Assembly (NCBI GenBank): GCA_963781895.1
Contig: CAWAIM010000032.1
Location: 113,374-177,373 of the forward strand
Direction: 5' to 3'
DNA: 64,000 bases
Source: Roseiarcus sp963781895
GTDB lineage: Bacteria; Pseudomonadota; Alphaproteobacteria; Rhizobiales; Beijerinckiaceae
Shown piece by piece: positions 8,598 through 17,908 of this stretch. Under the pieces are notes generated by a model. It worked only from the letters and a program-made list of their open reading frames with translations, had not been told where the DNA came from and searched no databases. How positions within the stretch are numbered: the stretch's first letter is position 1; each line of letters starts with the position of its first letter. The translations under genes and the position numbers were made by a program.

Positions 8598-8820
8598 AGC
8601 GCGCGAAGCTTCGAGGCGACGGCGCCGGCGACGATGGCGCCTTCCCCGTTCCCGGGACCAGCGCCTCCAACGCCAAGACCTGGAGCGAAGTCGAGCGGCG
8701 CGCGCGTTTCGGAGAAAGCGGCGCGCGGCGCCGCACCCTGCCACTCTGGCAAAGCGTGGCGCGCGAGCGTCGGCCGCGCCAGGCAATCCAGCATGGCGGG
8801 ATCGCAGCGAAAGACGACTC

Positions 8821-10338
8821 TCATGGTCCCCGCGCCGACGAAGGAGCGACAACGCGCGCCACCGCATCGCGCCATCCGCGGTAGCGGGATTCGCGTTCGG
8901 CAGGCGGCATCTTCGGGGTGAAACGGCGTTGCGATCGCCATGCGCTCGCAAATTCCTCTGGACCCGGAAAGAGGCCGGAGCGCCAACCGGCCAGAAACGC
9001 CGCCCCGAGGGCCGTGGTCTCGACGACGTCCGGTCGGTCGACCGGCGCATCCAGCATGTCGGCGAGGAATTGCATGGTCCAGTCGCTCGCGCTCATCCCG
9101 CCGTCGACGCGAATGACGGACCGCGCGCTTTCGCCTTCCAACGTTCCGCTGTCCGCCTGCATCGCGCCAATGAGGTCGCGCGTCTGGTAGGCGACGCTCT
9201 CGAGCGCCGCGCGGGCGATTTCCTTTCGGGTCGCGCCGCGCGTCAGCCCGATGATGGCGGCGCGCGCTTCGCTGTTCCAATGGGGAGCGCCGAGACCGGT
9301 GAAAGCGGGCACGATATAGACGCGTTGGTCGGGGTCGGCTTTCGCCGCCAAGTCCCCCGTCTCGCTGACATGGTTCACAATGCCCAGTCCATCGCGGAGC
9401 CACTGCACCGTCGCTCCGGCGGAAAATATCGAGCCCTCGACCGCGTAAGTTCGCTCGCCGTTCCACTGATAGGCGATCGTCGTAAGCAGCTTGTTCTTCG
9501 AGGCCACAGCCTGGGCGCCGGTGTTCAAAAGGACAAAACAGCCGGTGCCGTAGGTCGACTTGACCATGCCGGGTCGAAAACACGCCTGACCGATCAACGC
9601 CGCCTGCTGATCCCCGGCGACGCCGCGGATCGGCAGCGCCATGCCGAAATGCTTCGCTTCGAACGTCCCGAACTCCGCGGCGCAATCACGCACCTCCGGC
9701 ATCATCGCGCGCGGGATCCGAAACAGCTCGAGAAGCTCCTCGTCCCATTCACCCGAATGAATGTTCAGCAGCAACGTGCGCGAGGCGTTGGTGGCGTCGG
9801 TGGCGTGGGTCTTGCCGCCGGTCGACCGCCAAATGAGAAAGCTGTCGACCGTCCCAAACGCGAGTTCGCCTTGCTCGGCAAGCGCGCGCGCGTTGTCGAC
9901 ATTGTCGAGCAGCCACGCGATCTTTGTCGCGGAGAAATAGGGGTCGAGCAGAAGTCCGGTCCGTTCAGAGACCATGCTCTCGAGGCCTTGCGCCTTGAGC
10001 TTGGCGCAGTGCGGCGCGGTGCGGCGATCCTGCCAGACGATCGCATTGTGGATCGGCTTGCCCGTGTTGCGATTCCAGACCAGCGTGGTTTCCCGCTGAT
10101 TGGCGATGCCGACCCCGGCCAGGTTTGAGGGGTCGGCGTTCGATTTGAGCAGCGCCTCGCGCCCGGTCTCCAACACGCTTCGCCAGATCTCCTCCGGATC
10201 GTGCTCCACCCATCCCTGCCGCGGGAAAATCTGGGTAAATTCCCGTTGCGCGATCGCGACGGGCGCGCCGTCGGCGTCGAAGACGATGGCGCGCGTGGAC
10301 GTCGTGCCCTGATCGATGACGAGAACGCGTCCTTTCAT
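8821..10338 (-). CDS. glpK: Glycerol kinase
   Basis: GlpK phosphorylates glycerol with ATP to glycerol 3-phosphate. The 505-residue product has the FGGY-kinase phosphate loop near its start (DQGTTSTRAIVFDADG), the motif GVGIANQRETTLVWNR near residue 75, and a C-terminal GAAFLAGWRSGLF. The open frame extends upstream, but the ATG at 10338 gives the standard MKGRVLVIDQGTTS start and has GGGGTGG ahead of it. It lies 22 bp downstream of glpD, forming a glpD-glpK operon. No glpF or glpR is visible nearby. Confidence 0.95.
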   Translation of the reverse strand: MKGRVLVIDQGTTSTRAIVFDADGAPVAIAQREFTQIFPRQGWVEHDPEEIWRSVLETGREALLKSNADPSNLAGVGIANQRETTLVWNRNTGKPIHNAIVWQDRRTAPHCAKLKAQGLESMVSERTGLLLDPYFSATKIAWLLDNVDNARALAEQGELAFGTVDSFLIWRSTGGKTHATDATNASRTLLLNIHSGEWDEELLELFRIPRAMMPEVRDCAAEFGTFEAKHFGMALPIRGVAGDQQAALIGQACFRPGMVKSTYGTGCFVLLNTGAQAVASKNKLLTTIAYQWNGERTYAVEGSIFSAGATVQWLRDGLGIVNHVSETGDLAAKADPDQRVYIVPAFTGLGAPHWNSEARAAIIGLTRGATRKEIARAALESVAYQTRDLIGAMQADSGTLEGESARSVIRVDGGMSASDWTMQFLADMLDAPVDRPDVVETTALGAAFLAGWRSGLFPGPEEFASAWRSQRRFTPKMPPAERESRYRGWRDAVARVVAPSSARGP

Positions 10339-10360
10339 GCGGCGGCGCCACCCCGTGAAC

Positions 10361-11899
10361 TCATTGCGCCGCCAGCGGCGACCGCTCAAATTGATTCATA
10401 AAGTCATTGAGTTCGGCGACCTGGTCCGTCGAAAACCGCAAGCCAAGTTTGCTTCGTCGCCAAAGGACGTCGTCCACGGCGCTCGCCCATTCGGTCCGAA
10501 TGAGATAGCGAACCTCCGCTTCGCTCAAGTCGGCCCCGAAGGCCTTGCCAAGGTCCGCAAGGGACCGGGCGTCGTTTAGAACATTCGCGACACGCGTCCC
10601 GTAGGCGCGCACCAGCCGTCGAATCGTCGCTTCCGGCAGGAAGGGATAGCGTTGGCGAGTCCGCTCCGACAATTCCCTGATCCCCTGCATAGGAAAATCT
10701 CCCCCTGGCAACGGTTGACGGCCGGTCCATCCGCCAGCGCGGCGTGATGGCGGCAGATGCGGCGCGACCATCGCCAAAGCGGATTCGGCCAAGCGACGAT
10801 AAGTGGTGATCTTGCCGCCGAAGATGGTGATCAGAGGCGCCTCGCCCGCCTTGACATCGAGTTTGAGAACATAGTCCCGGGTCGCGGCCTGCGCGACGGA
10901 AGCGCCATCGTCGTACAGCGGGCGGACGCCCGAATATGTCCATTTAACCTGACCGGGATCGATCGGCGTCTTGAAATATTCGCTTGCGGCGCCGCAGAGG
11001 TAGGAGATTTCGTCAGGCGTCGCCTCAACCTGATCGGGATCGCCAGCGTAATCCTGGTCCGTCGTTCCGATCAGCGTGAAATTGCTTTCGAACGGGATCG
11101 CGAACAAAACGCGGCCATCGGAATTCTGGAATATATAGCATCGATCGTGCGAATAGAGCTTCGGCACGACGATATGGCTGCCCTTCACCAGACGGACGGC
11201 CGCGGGCGCCTCGCAGTCGAGGCCGTTGGTCAAGACGTCGTTGGCCCAGGGGCCCGCCGCATTCACCAGCGTGCGCGCCCTGATTTCCATGACGCGCGAC
11301 GTCCTCTCGTCCCGGAGAGTCAATCTCCAAACGCCGCCTTCCCTTCTGCCGACGAGGCATCGCGTCCTCGGCGCGATTGTGGCGCCCATCTCAAACGCAT
11401 CCATCGCATTGAGGACGACAAGACGGGAATCCTCGACCCAACAATCTGAATATTCGAATCCGCGTGTAAATTCAGATTTCAGCGGCTGACCGGCCTCTTC
11501 GCGATCGAGACGCACGGCCCTTGTCGGGGGCAGAAGGCGCCGACCGCCCAGATGATCATAGAGAAACAAGCCCAGCCGCAGCAACCATGCCGGCCGCATA
11601 CCCTTGTGAAGCGGCAATACGAAGCGCACGGGCCAAATGATATGCGGCGCGATCCTCCACAAAATCTCGCGCTCAACGAGCGCCTCTCGAACCAAACGAA
11701 ATTCAAAGTGTTCGAGATAGCGGAGGCCGCCATGGATGAGCTTGGTCGAGGCGCTCGAAGTCGCCCCCGCCAGATCTCCCTTGTCGCAGACAAATACCGA
11801 CCATCCACGCCCCGCGGCGTCGCGAGCGATGCCGCAGCCATTGACGCCGCCGCCGATAATCGCGACATCGAAGAGCGCGGTGGATTGGCTCGTCGTCAC
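10361..11899 (-). CDS. glpD: Glycerol-3-phosphate dehydrogenase (FAD, aerobic)
   Basis: GlpD oxidises glycerol 3-phosphate to dihydroxyacetone phosphate and passes electrons to quinone. The 512-residue protein has the N-terminal FAD-binding DVAIIGGGVNGCGIARDAAG (residues 11-30), the TSSASTKLIHGGLRYLEHFE motif near 47-66, and the typical C-terminal DAO_C domain. A GTG start at 11899 gives the expected N-terminus. It is the first gene of the operon with glpK, which would use its substrate pool. Confidence 0.95.
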   Translation of the reverse strand: MTTSQSTALFDVAIIGGGVNGCGIARDAAGRGWSVFVCDKGDLAGATSSASTKLIHGGLRYLEHFEFRLVREALVEREILWRIAPHIIWPVRFVLPLHKGMRPAWLLRLGLFLYDHLGGRRLLPPTRAVRLDREEAGQPLKSEFTRGFEYSDCWVEDSRLVVLNAMDAFEMGATIAPRTRCLVGRREGGVWRLTLRDERTSRVMEIRARTLVNAAGPWANDVLTNGLDCEAPAAVRLVKGSHIVVPKLYSHDRCYIFQNSDGRVLFAIPFESNFTLIGTTDQDYAGDPDQVEATPDEISYLCGAASEYFKTPIDPGQVKWTYSGVRPLYDDGASVAQAATRDYVLKLDVKAGEAPLITIFGGKITTYRRLAESALAMVAPHLPPSRRAGGWTGRQPLPGGDFPMQGIRELSERTRQRYPFLPEATIRRLVRAYGTRVANVLNDARSLADLGKAFGADLSEAEVRYLIRTEWASAVDDVLWRRSKLGLRFSTDQVAELNDFMNQFERSPLAAQ

Positions 11900-12303
11900 T
11901 CGGTGCGCCCCGCTCCACCGCCTAATACTGATCGTCCGAGAGGGCCTGGTCCAGGCGTTGTTCGCAATCGTGAATTGCCTGCTTTCGACACAGCCTGTTC
12001 ACGATCGACCGATCCGCTCCGCCGGGGTGTCGGCGCGAGGCCCGCCCCGGCAAGATGCTCAGACATTTCAGACATTAGCGCCGTGATGGCTTGCTGCGGC
12101 GATCCGCCCGGTCGTGGCGAGGCGCGCACTTCGCCCATGGCGACGGTTGATCCCCATCTTGGCCGGCAAAGCGGCTTGGGAGCATCGGTCCGGCCAACAG
12201 GCTCGACACAATCTGCAGCGGAATCGATTTGGCGTCGAACCAGGCCGGTTCATTCCGATAGAAAAATCTTGTCCGTCTAACCGATTGACCCACTTGTTGT
12301 AAT
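11900..12303 (-). other. Intergenic region upstream of glpD
   Basis: This 404-bp stretch lies between glpD and the tRNA, which are both on the minus strand. Short open frames exist but none has a plausible protein sequence or ribosome site. It must contain the glpD promoter; I could not pick out a reliable -35/-10 pair or operator. Confidence 0.45.
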
Positions 12304-12306
12304 TGG

Positions 12307-12380
12307 TGCCGCAAGGAGGATTTCGAACCCCCGACCCCATCATTACGAATGACGTGCTCTACCAGCTGAGCTATTGCGGC
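12307..12380 (-). tRNA. tRNA-Thr (anticodon CGT), with an eight-base T loop
   Basis: The reverse strand folds as a tRNA: acceptor GCCGCAA/TTGCGGC, D arm GCTC/GAGC, anticodon stem CGTCA/TGATG with loop TTCGTAA giving anticodon CGT for threonine codon ACG, and an encoded CCA at 12304-12306. The T arm is unusual. Stem strands GGGGG and CCTCC enclose TTCGAAAT, eight bases instead of the near-universal seven, so the molecule has 74 bases rather than 73 before CCA. The extra base lies in the TTT run at 12321-12323. This may be a sequencing error or a damaged, dispensable gene, since ACG can be read by other threonine tRNAs. Confidence 0.88.
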
Positions 12381-12602
12381 CTCGAGGATCGCGCGTGCGA
12401 CGGCGCGGGCTCGATCGCGCCGCTGTGTATGCCAGTTTGCGCCGTCTTGGCAATATCCCTGTCTGGCGCGGCCCGCGCCGGCGCGGGGTCGCGGCGTCGG
12501 GCGAGGCCTCGTGCTGGCGCTAGGATGGCGGCGCGAGGTCGCTTACAACCTCGGCGGCGGGCGCCTGAGGGCGACGAGATCAATTGGGAAAGGAGCGCGG
12601 CG

Positions 12603-13346
12603 ATGGCGGGACGATTGGCGGGCAAGGTCGCGTTGCTGACGGCGGCGGCGGCGGGCATCGGTCGGGCGACCGCCGAGGCGTTTGCGCGCGAAGGCGCCCG
12701 GGTCGTCGCCACCGACATCGACCTCGACGGCCTTGCCGGACTCGACGGCGACAAGCGCAAGCTCGACGTGCGCTCGTCAGCGGACGTCGCCGCGCTGGCG
12801 CGCGAGATCGGAGCGATCGACGTCCTGTTCAACTGCGCCGGGTTCGTGCACCACGGAACCGTGCTCGACTGTTCGGACGAAGACTGGGATTTCTCCTTCG
12901 ATCTCAACGTCAAGTCGATGCATCGCACGATTCGCGCCTTTCTGCCGGGAATGCTGGCGAAAGGCGGCGGCGCGATCGTCAATATCGCCTCGGGCGCGTC
13001 CTCGGTGCGCGGCATTCCCAATCGCTACGTCTACGGCGCCTCGAAAGCCGCGGTGATCGGCCTCACCAAAGCGGTGGCGGCGGATTTCATCCGCAAGGGC
13101 GTGCGCTGCAACGCCATCTGTCCCGGCACGATCGAGAGCCCGTCGCTCGACGGGCGCATCGCCGCGCTGAGCCGGTCGAGCGGCAAGCCGGTCGAGGCCG
13201 TGCGCCAGGACTTCGTCGATCGCCAGCCGATGGGCCGGCTCGGCAGACCGGAAGAAGTGGCCGCGCTCGCGGTCTATCTCGCCTCCGACGAAAGCGCGTT
13301 CACCACCGGGCAGATCCATCTCGTCGACGGCGGGTTCGCGCTGTAG
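12603..13346 (+). CDS. Short-chain dehydrogenase/reductase
   Basis: A classical SDR of 247 residues. The cofactor loop is seen as an Ala-rich TAAAAGIGRATAEAFA near residue 12, followed by DID (acidic, so NAD is likely), then NCAGFVHHGTVLD near 80. Catalytic Ser and YxxxK are seen as IASGASSVRGIPNRYVYGASKAA near 130-150, and the C-terminus is FTTGQIHLVDGGFAL. The sequence resembles 3-hydroxybutyrate dehydrogenase type 2 and keto-deoxy-fuconate dehydrogenase members. The substrate is not determined and no pathway neighbours help. AAAGGAG lies at 12587-12593. Confidence 0.85.
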   Translation: MAGRLAGKVALLTAAAAGIGRATAEAFAREGARVVATDIDLDGLAGLDGDKRKLDVRSSADVAALAREIGAIDVLFNCAGFVHHGTVLDCSDEDWDFSFDLNVKSMHRTIRAFLPGMLAKGGGAIVNIASGASSVRGIPNRYVYGASKAAVIGLTKAVAADFIRKGVRCNAICPGTIESPSLDGRIAALSRSSGKPVEAVRQDFVDRQPMGRLGRPEEVAALAVYLASDESAFTTGQIHLVDGGFAL

Positions 13347-13374
13347 GCGGGACGCCATCGGGTTGAACCGTCGT

Positions 13375-13465
13375 CGTCATCGCGAGCGAGGCGAAGCGAT
13401 CCAGCCGATCGTCGGGAGGCGGACGGACCTTGGATTGCTTCGTCGCTGCGCTCCTCGCAATGACG
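13375..13465 (+). repeat. REP-like palindromic intergenic repeat, copy 1
   Basis: Two inverted arms about 20-35 bases long face each other: the left begins gtcatcgcgagcgaggcg and the right ends gcgctcctcgcaatgacg. On the minus strand it translates as the familiar CEERSDEAIQ pattern of rhizobial intergenic repeats. A second copy is at 17097-17192. It lies in the 357-bp gap 13347-13703 between the SDR and mtnA, where I see no other feature except the mtnA ribosome site. Confidence 0.75.
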
Positions 13466-13703
13466 AGTCTCGCGTCGAGTTGAAATCATCGCGCTCCGGC
13501 CGGTCGCGGCCGGCAGGGCCCGCTGTCCCGTCGTCCCGACCCGGCCGCGCAACGCCTCGAATACCGCCTCGGCCGCAAGCAACTTGTGCGCGCCGCGTTG
13601 AGGCGCCGGCGGTCGGCTCCGATGCGCGCATTGCCTCGGGGCGCGCGCCCCCTCTAGGGTGTCGCGCACGCGGCGGCGGAGAACGGATCAGGGAGACCAT
13701 GGC

Positions 13704-14798
13704 GTGAAGATCGGCGGGCGCCCGTATCGGACGATATGGTTGAACTCGGACGGCTCGAGCGTCGACGTGATCGACCAGCGATGGCTGCCGCACGAATTTC
13801 GCATCGCGACGCTGCGCGGCCTCGCCGACGCGGCGACGGCGATCCGCGACATGTGGGTGCGCGGCGCGCCGCTCATCGGCGCGACGGCGGCCTACGGCGT
13901 GGCGCTGGCGATGCGCGACGATCCGAGCGACGCCGGGCTCGATGCGGCGTGGGAACGGCTCAACGCGACGCGGCCGACGGCGATCAATCTGCGCTGGGCG
14001 CTCAACGCCGTGCGCGCGGCCCTGCGGCCGCTCGCGCCCGCCGAGCGCGCCGCCGCGGCCTATGCCGAGGCGCGGCGCATCGCCGACGAGGACGTCGACA
14101 TCAACCGCGCCATCGGCCGCAACGGCCTCGAGATCCTTCGCCGTCTCGCCGCGCGCAAGAAGCCGGGGGAGCCGGTCAACGTCCTGACCCATTGCAACGC
14201 GGGCTGGCTGGCGACGGTCGACTACGGCACCGCCACCGCTCCGGTCTATCTCGCCCTCGAAGAGGGCCTGGCCGTGCATGTCTATGTGGACGAAACGCGG
14301 CCGCGCAATCAGGGCGCGCATCTGACCGCCTGGGAGCTCGCCAATCACGGCGCGCCGCACACGCTGATCGTCGACAACGCCGGCGGCCATCTGATGCAGC
14401 ACGGCCTGGTCGACATGGTGATCGTCGGCTCGGACCGGACGACCGCCAACGGCGACGTCTGCAACAAGATCGGCACCTATCTGAAGGCGCTCGCGGCGCG
14501 CGACAACGCGGTGCCCTTTTACGTCGCCCTGCCGTCGCCGACCATCGACTGGACGGTCCACGACGGGGTGAAGGAAATTCCGATCGAGGAGCGCAGCCCG
14601 GACGAAGTGGATTTCGTTCAGGGCCGGGGCGAGGACGGCGCGCTCACGCGGGTCAGAATTTCGCCCGAAGGCGGCCATGCGGCCAATCCGGCGTTCGACG
14701 TCACGCCCGCGCGTCTGGTGACCGGCCTCATCACCGAGCGCGGGGTCGCGGAGGCGTCGGCCGAAGGCCTCGCGGCGCTGTTTCCCGAGCGCCGATAG
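13704..14798 (+). CDS. mtnA: S-methyl-5-thioribose-1-phosphate isomerase
   Basis: MtnA converts 5-methylthioribose 1-phosphate to the ribulose form in methionine salvage. The 364-residue product has the family motifs: RGAPLIGATAAYGVAL near residue 52, the catalytic-cysteine region LTHCNAGWLATVDYGTA near 165, and GSDRTTANGDVCNKIGTY near 245 with the catalytic Asp. I chose the GTG at 13704 because GGGAGA precedes it and the protein then starts at the usual place. No other methionine-salvage gene lies nearby. Confidence 0.95.
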   Translation: MKIGGRPYRTIWLNSDGSSVDVIDQRWLPHEFRIATLRGLADAATAIRDMWVRGAPLIGATAAYGVALAMRDDPSDAGLDAAWERLNATRPTAINLRWALNAVRAALRPLAPAERAAAAYAEARRIADEDVDINRAIGRNGLEILRRLAARKKPGEPVNVLTHCNAGWLATVDYGTATAPVYLALEEGLAVHVYVDETRPRNQGAHLTAWELANHGAPHTLIVDNAGGHLMQHGLVDMVIVGSDRTTANGDVCNKIGTYLKALAARDNAVPFYVALPSPTIDWTVHDGVKEIPIEERSPDEVDFVQGRGEDGALTRVRISPEGGHAANPAFDVTPARLVTGLITERGVAEASAEGLAALFPERR

Positions 14799-14916
14799 GC
14801 CGAGGTCCGCGGACGCGGGCGAAGCCGCGCTTGCTTCGGCGAGCGGTTCTGTCCTCTCGCGGCCGGCCGTGTAGAGTGGCGGTCGGCGGGACTTGGCTCC
14901 GCAGGGGAGAGGTTGG

Positions 14917-15945
14917 ATGATTCGGCCGCTTCAGGGCTTGAGCATCGTCGAGTTCGAGGGCATCGGCCCGGGGCCGCTGGCGGGGCGCATGCTGGCCGAC
15001 CTGGGCGCCGACGTCGTGGCGATCGTCCGCCCGGGGAAAGCGGCGATCGGCAACCCGGACGGCCGCGGCCCCGACGATCACCTGCGTCGCGGCAAGCGGC
15101 TGGTCGCGCTCGACCTCAAGCGCTCCGAGGCGGTCGAGGAGGCGTTGGGGCTCCTCGAAAAAGCCGACGCGCTGATCGAGGGCAACCGGCCCGGCGTGAT
15201 GGAGCGTCTTGGCCTCGGCCCCGCCGACTGCGCGAAGCGCAATCCGCGGCTCGTCTATGGCCGCATGACCGGCTGGGGACAGGACGGGCCGCTCTCCCAG
15301 GCCGCGGGCCACGATCTCAACTATCTGGCGCTGAGCGGCGTGCTGTCGCTCGCCGCGCGCCGGGACGGGCCGCAAATCCCGCCGCCGACGGTTCTCGGCG
15401 ACGCCGGCGGCGCCCTCGGCCTCGCCTTCGGCCTCGTCAGCGCGGCGTTCGCCGCCGGCAGGACCGGCAAGGGATGCGTCGTCGATTGTTCGATCGTCGA
15501 CATGGTGGCCGCGTTGAGCGGCATCGCCCTGTGGACGCGCGCCGCGGGAATGCTGGACGCGCCGCGGCCCAGCATTTTTCACGATTCGCCGTTCTATGAC
15601 GTCTACGCCTGCGCCGACGGCCGATACGTCACGATCGGCGCGCTCGAACCGCAATTCTACGCGCTGCTGGTCGAAAAGCTCGGCCTTGCCGACGTCGATC
15701 CGAAGGCGCAATACGACATGGCCGCCTGGCCGGCGCTGAAAGCGCGCTTCCGCGAGCTGTTCGCCAGCCGTCCAAGCGCGCATTGGCGCGCGCTGCTCGA
15801 AGGCGGCGACGCGTGCTTCGCGCCCGTGTTGAGCCTCGCCGAGGCGGCGGCCCATCCGCAAAACGCCGCGCGCGGCGTCTACCGGATCGAGCCCGGCGGC
15901 CGGCTGGACGCCGCCGCCGCGCCGCGCTTCTCCCCGCTCGGGTGA
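14917..15945 (+). CDS. CaiB/BaiF CoA-transferase family, probable alpha-methylacyl-CoA racemase
   Basis: The 342-residue product belongs to the class III CoA-transferase fold. It has GHDLNYLALSGVLS at about residues 130-143 and VLGDAGGALGLAFGL near 160. The His in GHDxNY and the Asp in GDxGGG-like segments are the acid/base pair of alpha-methylacyl-CoA racemases, rather than the single Asp of true CoA transferases. It would interconvert 2R- and 2S-methylacyl-CoA in branched-chain lipid breakdown. ATG at 14917 follows a GGGGAGAGG site. The metallo-hydrolase gene follows 37 bp later. Confidence 0.82.
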   Translation: MIRPLQGLSIVEFEGIGPGPLAGRMLADLGADVVAIVRPGKAAIGNPDGRGPDDHLRRGKRLVALDLKRSEAVEEALGLLEKADALIEGNRPGVMERLGLGPADCAKRNPRLVYGRMTGWGQDGPLSQAAGHDLNYLALSGVLSLAARRDGPQIPPPTVLGDAGGALGLAFGLVSAAFAAGRTGKGCVVDCSIVDMVAALSGIALWTRAAGMLDAPRPSIFHDSPFYDVYACADGRYVTIGALEPQFYALLVEKLGLADVDPKAQYDMAAWPALKARFRELFASRPSAHWRALLEGGDACFAPVLSLAEAAAHPQNAARGVYRIEPGGRLDAAAAPRFSPLG

Positions 15946-15982
15946 GGCGGCGGAGGGAGGCATTTCAAAGTTGAGGAAAGCG

Positions 15983-17038
15983 ATGTCGACACACGCGATG
16001 CCCGAGACGCTGGAGTTTCCCTGCGCGACGCCGCCCAAGACCGGCGAGGCGATCGAAATTCGTCCGGGCGTGTTGTGGGCGCGGCTGGCGCTGCCGTTCC
16101 GGCTCGACCACGTCAATATCTATCTGGTCGAGGACGGCGACGGGCTGGCCCTCATCGACACGGGGATCGACGACGAGCGCACGCGCGCCGCCTGGGAGGC
16201 GCTTCTCGCCGGCCCGCTGGCCGGACGAAGGCTGACGCGGATCATCGCCACCCACTTCCATCCGGATCACGTGGGCCTGGCGGGATTTCTATGCCAACGG
16301 TTCGACCTGCAACTGGCGATGAGCCAGACGGAATATTTGATCGCCCTCAACATCCGCCTCGACCCGGCCAAACTGAAATCGGAGCCCTATCGCGGATTCT
16401 ACCGCTCGCACGGGCTGTCCGAGGAAGGGACGGAAATCCTGCTCGGCAACGGACTGCAATATCTGCGCATGGTGTCCCCCCCGCCGAGAACCTTTCTGCG
16501 CCTGCTCGCGGACGATCGGGTCAAGATCGGGGGGCGCACGTTCGAAGTGATGACCGGGGCCGGCCACTCGCCCGAGCAGGTGATGCTGTACTGCGCCGCC
16601 GACAATCTCATCATCTGCGGCGATCAGATCATGGCGAAAATCTCGCCCAACGTCAGCGTCGAGGCGATGGACCCCGACGGCGACCCGCTCGGAGCCTATC
16701 TGCGCTCGCTCGAAAAGCTCAAAGCGACTTTGCCCGGCGACGTTCTGATCCTGCCCGGCCACAATCTGCCGTTCGTGGGCTTGAAAACGCGCGCCGACGA
16801 ACTGATCGCCCACCACGAGGCGCGCTGCATCGCCATTCTCGAGGCGTGCAAGGTCGCGCCGCAGACGGTCGCCGAACTGGTGCCGGTCATTTTCGGGCGC
16901 AGGATCGACGACCCGCACCAGATGGTGTTCGCCTTCGGCGAGGCGCTCGCGCATGTCAATTTCATGCTTCGCCGCGGGCGGGTGCGGGTCGCGCAATCGT
17001 CGCGCGGCCTGGAGCTGGAGGCGCTGGAAGCCGCGTGA
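15983..17038 (+). CDS. Metallo-beta-lactamase-fold hydrolase
   Basis: The 351-residue protein has the metal-binding HFHPDH motif near residue 90 (IIATHFHPDHVGLAG), the third His in TGAGHSPEQVMLYC near 190, GDQI near 213, and a final His in LPGHNLPF near 255. Known relatives are hydroxyacylglutathione hydrolases, thioesterases and lactonases; I cannot tell which applies. GAGGAAAG precedes the ATG at 15983, and a TTG at 15971 is an alternative start. It lies close behind the racemase, so an acyl-CoA substrate is possible but unproven. Confidence 0.82.
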   Translation: MSTHAMPETLEFPCATPPKTGEAIEIRPGVLWARLALPFRLDHVNIYLVEDGDGLALIDTGIDDERTRAAWEALLAGPLAGRRLTRIIATHFHPDHVGLAGFLCQRFDLQLAMSQTEYLIALNIRLDPAKLKSEPYRGFYRSHGLSEEGTEILLGNGLQYLRMVSPPPRTFLRLLADDRVKIGGRTFEVMTGAGHSPEQVMLYCAADNLIICGDQIMAKISPNVSVEAMDPDGDPLGAYLRSLEKLKATLPGDVLILPGHNLPFVGLKTRADELIAHHEARCIAILEACKVAPQTVAELVPVIFGRRIDDPHQMVFAFGEALAHVNFMLRRGRVRVAQSSRGLELEALEAA

Positions 17039-17908
17039 GCCGCGGTCGGGCCGCCGTCATGCGTGCGCAAGCTCGCGTGAGGCGCGGACGGGCCGCCGTC
17101 ATTGCGAGCGCAAGCGAAGCAATCCAAGGCCGCCGCCGCAGCCCTTCGATCCGGTGGATTGCTCTTCGTCGCGGTCGCTCCTCGCAACGACGCGTCTGTG
17201 AATTCGATGAAGCCGCGGCGCGAGGTTCGCCCCTCGAAATCCTCAATTCGGCTGAAACGACCGTCATCGCCCTATTGATCGCCGGCCCGTCAAAAGCATC
17301 GCTATCTTGCAAAGACGGCCTGACGCTGTAATTCCGTAATTTCCGGCATCTTCTGAAAAACCGACATTTTCTTGCCAAACGGGCGAATCCGTGGTTTCCT
17401 TTTCGATGGTCCGTCGAGACGACGTCAACGTCGCGCCGGGGGAACGGATGGCGTCTTCCCGCTGCCTTGCGGCCAGCGCCGAAAGGCGGCCTAAGCGTCT
17501 GAAAACGCTCAAAACGGCGATGGGCGACTGTTCCGGTAAGGTGGCACGGATCTGGGGTTGGCGCCACGCCGGCTTTGGGCCGGGGCCGTTTCGGCTTGGC
17601 GTCCCGATGGCCCTGGGCATGCCCTGCCCGGCGGCGGTTGCGCCTTTGACCGCCCGCGGCGGCGGCGCGGCAATCTTGCCGGAGTTGCAGAATCTGGCGC
17701 CTATCTCATTGAAAAACCTCGAGCGGCGTCAATAGTGCAGGCGCGACGGGAGTGAGGCGGGGCCGAGCCGATCGGAGACCCCCGGCCGCGCCCGCCTCCT
17801 GCCAGGAAACCGAACCAGTGGACTGACGCCTTTGGCCGGGTTAGGCGGGGAGCGCGGGAAACTCTCGGCGGCCGGCGCGATTCGCCGCGCCCAGCCCGGC
17901 AGGAGACC
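17039..17908 (+). other. Long intergenic region before the cobalamin adenosyltransferase
   Basis: This 870-bp stretch holds the second palindromic repeat at 17097-17192 and otherwise no gene I can support. Open frames on both strands here lack plausible protein character. I looked for a cobalamin riboswitch because of the gene that follows. Fragments such as GGAGACC near 17775 and 17903 recall the B12 box, but the ordered conserved core could not be assembled on either strand. Confidence 0.5.
17097..17192 (+). repeat. REP-like palindromic intergenic repeat, copy 2
   Basis: The left arm begins cgtcattgcgagcgcaagcg and continues to a caatcc core; the right arm runs ggattgctcttcgtcgcg through ctcctcgcaacgacg. 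It is the same element as at 13375-13465, with the same orientation and about the same size (96 bp versus 91 bp). It lies just after the metallo-hydrolase stop, a usual position for such elements. Confidence 0.75.

Noticed and set aside
17391..17735. 114-codon plus-strand open frame in the long gap
   Set aside because: Its translation has no domain-like pattern or good ribosome site and it overlaps equally long minus-strand frames.
17500..17908. Possible cobalamin riboswitch before the adenosyltransferase gene
   Set aside because: GGAGACC-like pieces occur, but the conserved order of the B12 aptamer core could not be found on either strand; the piece next to the ATG is better explained as the ribosome site.
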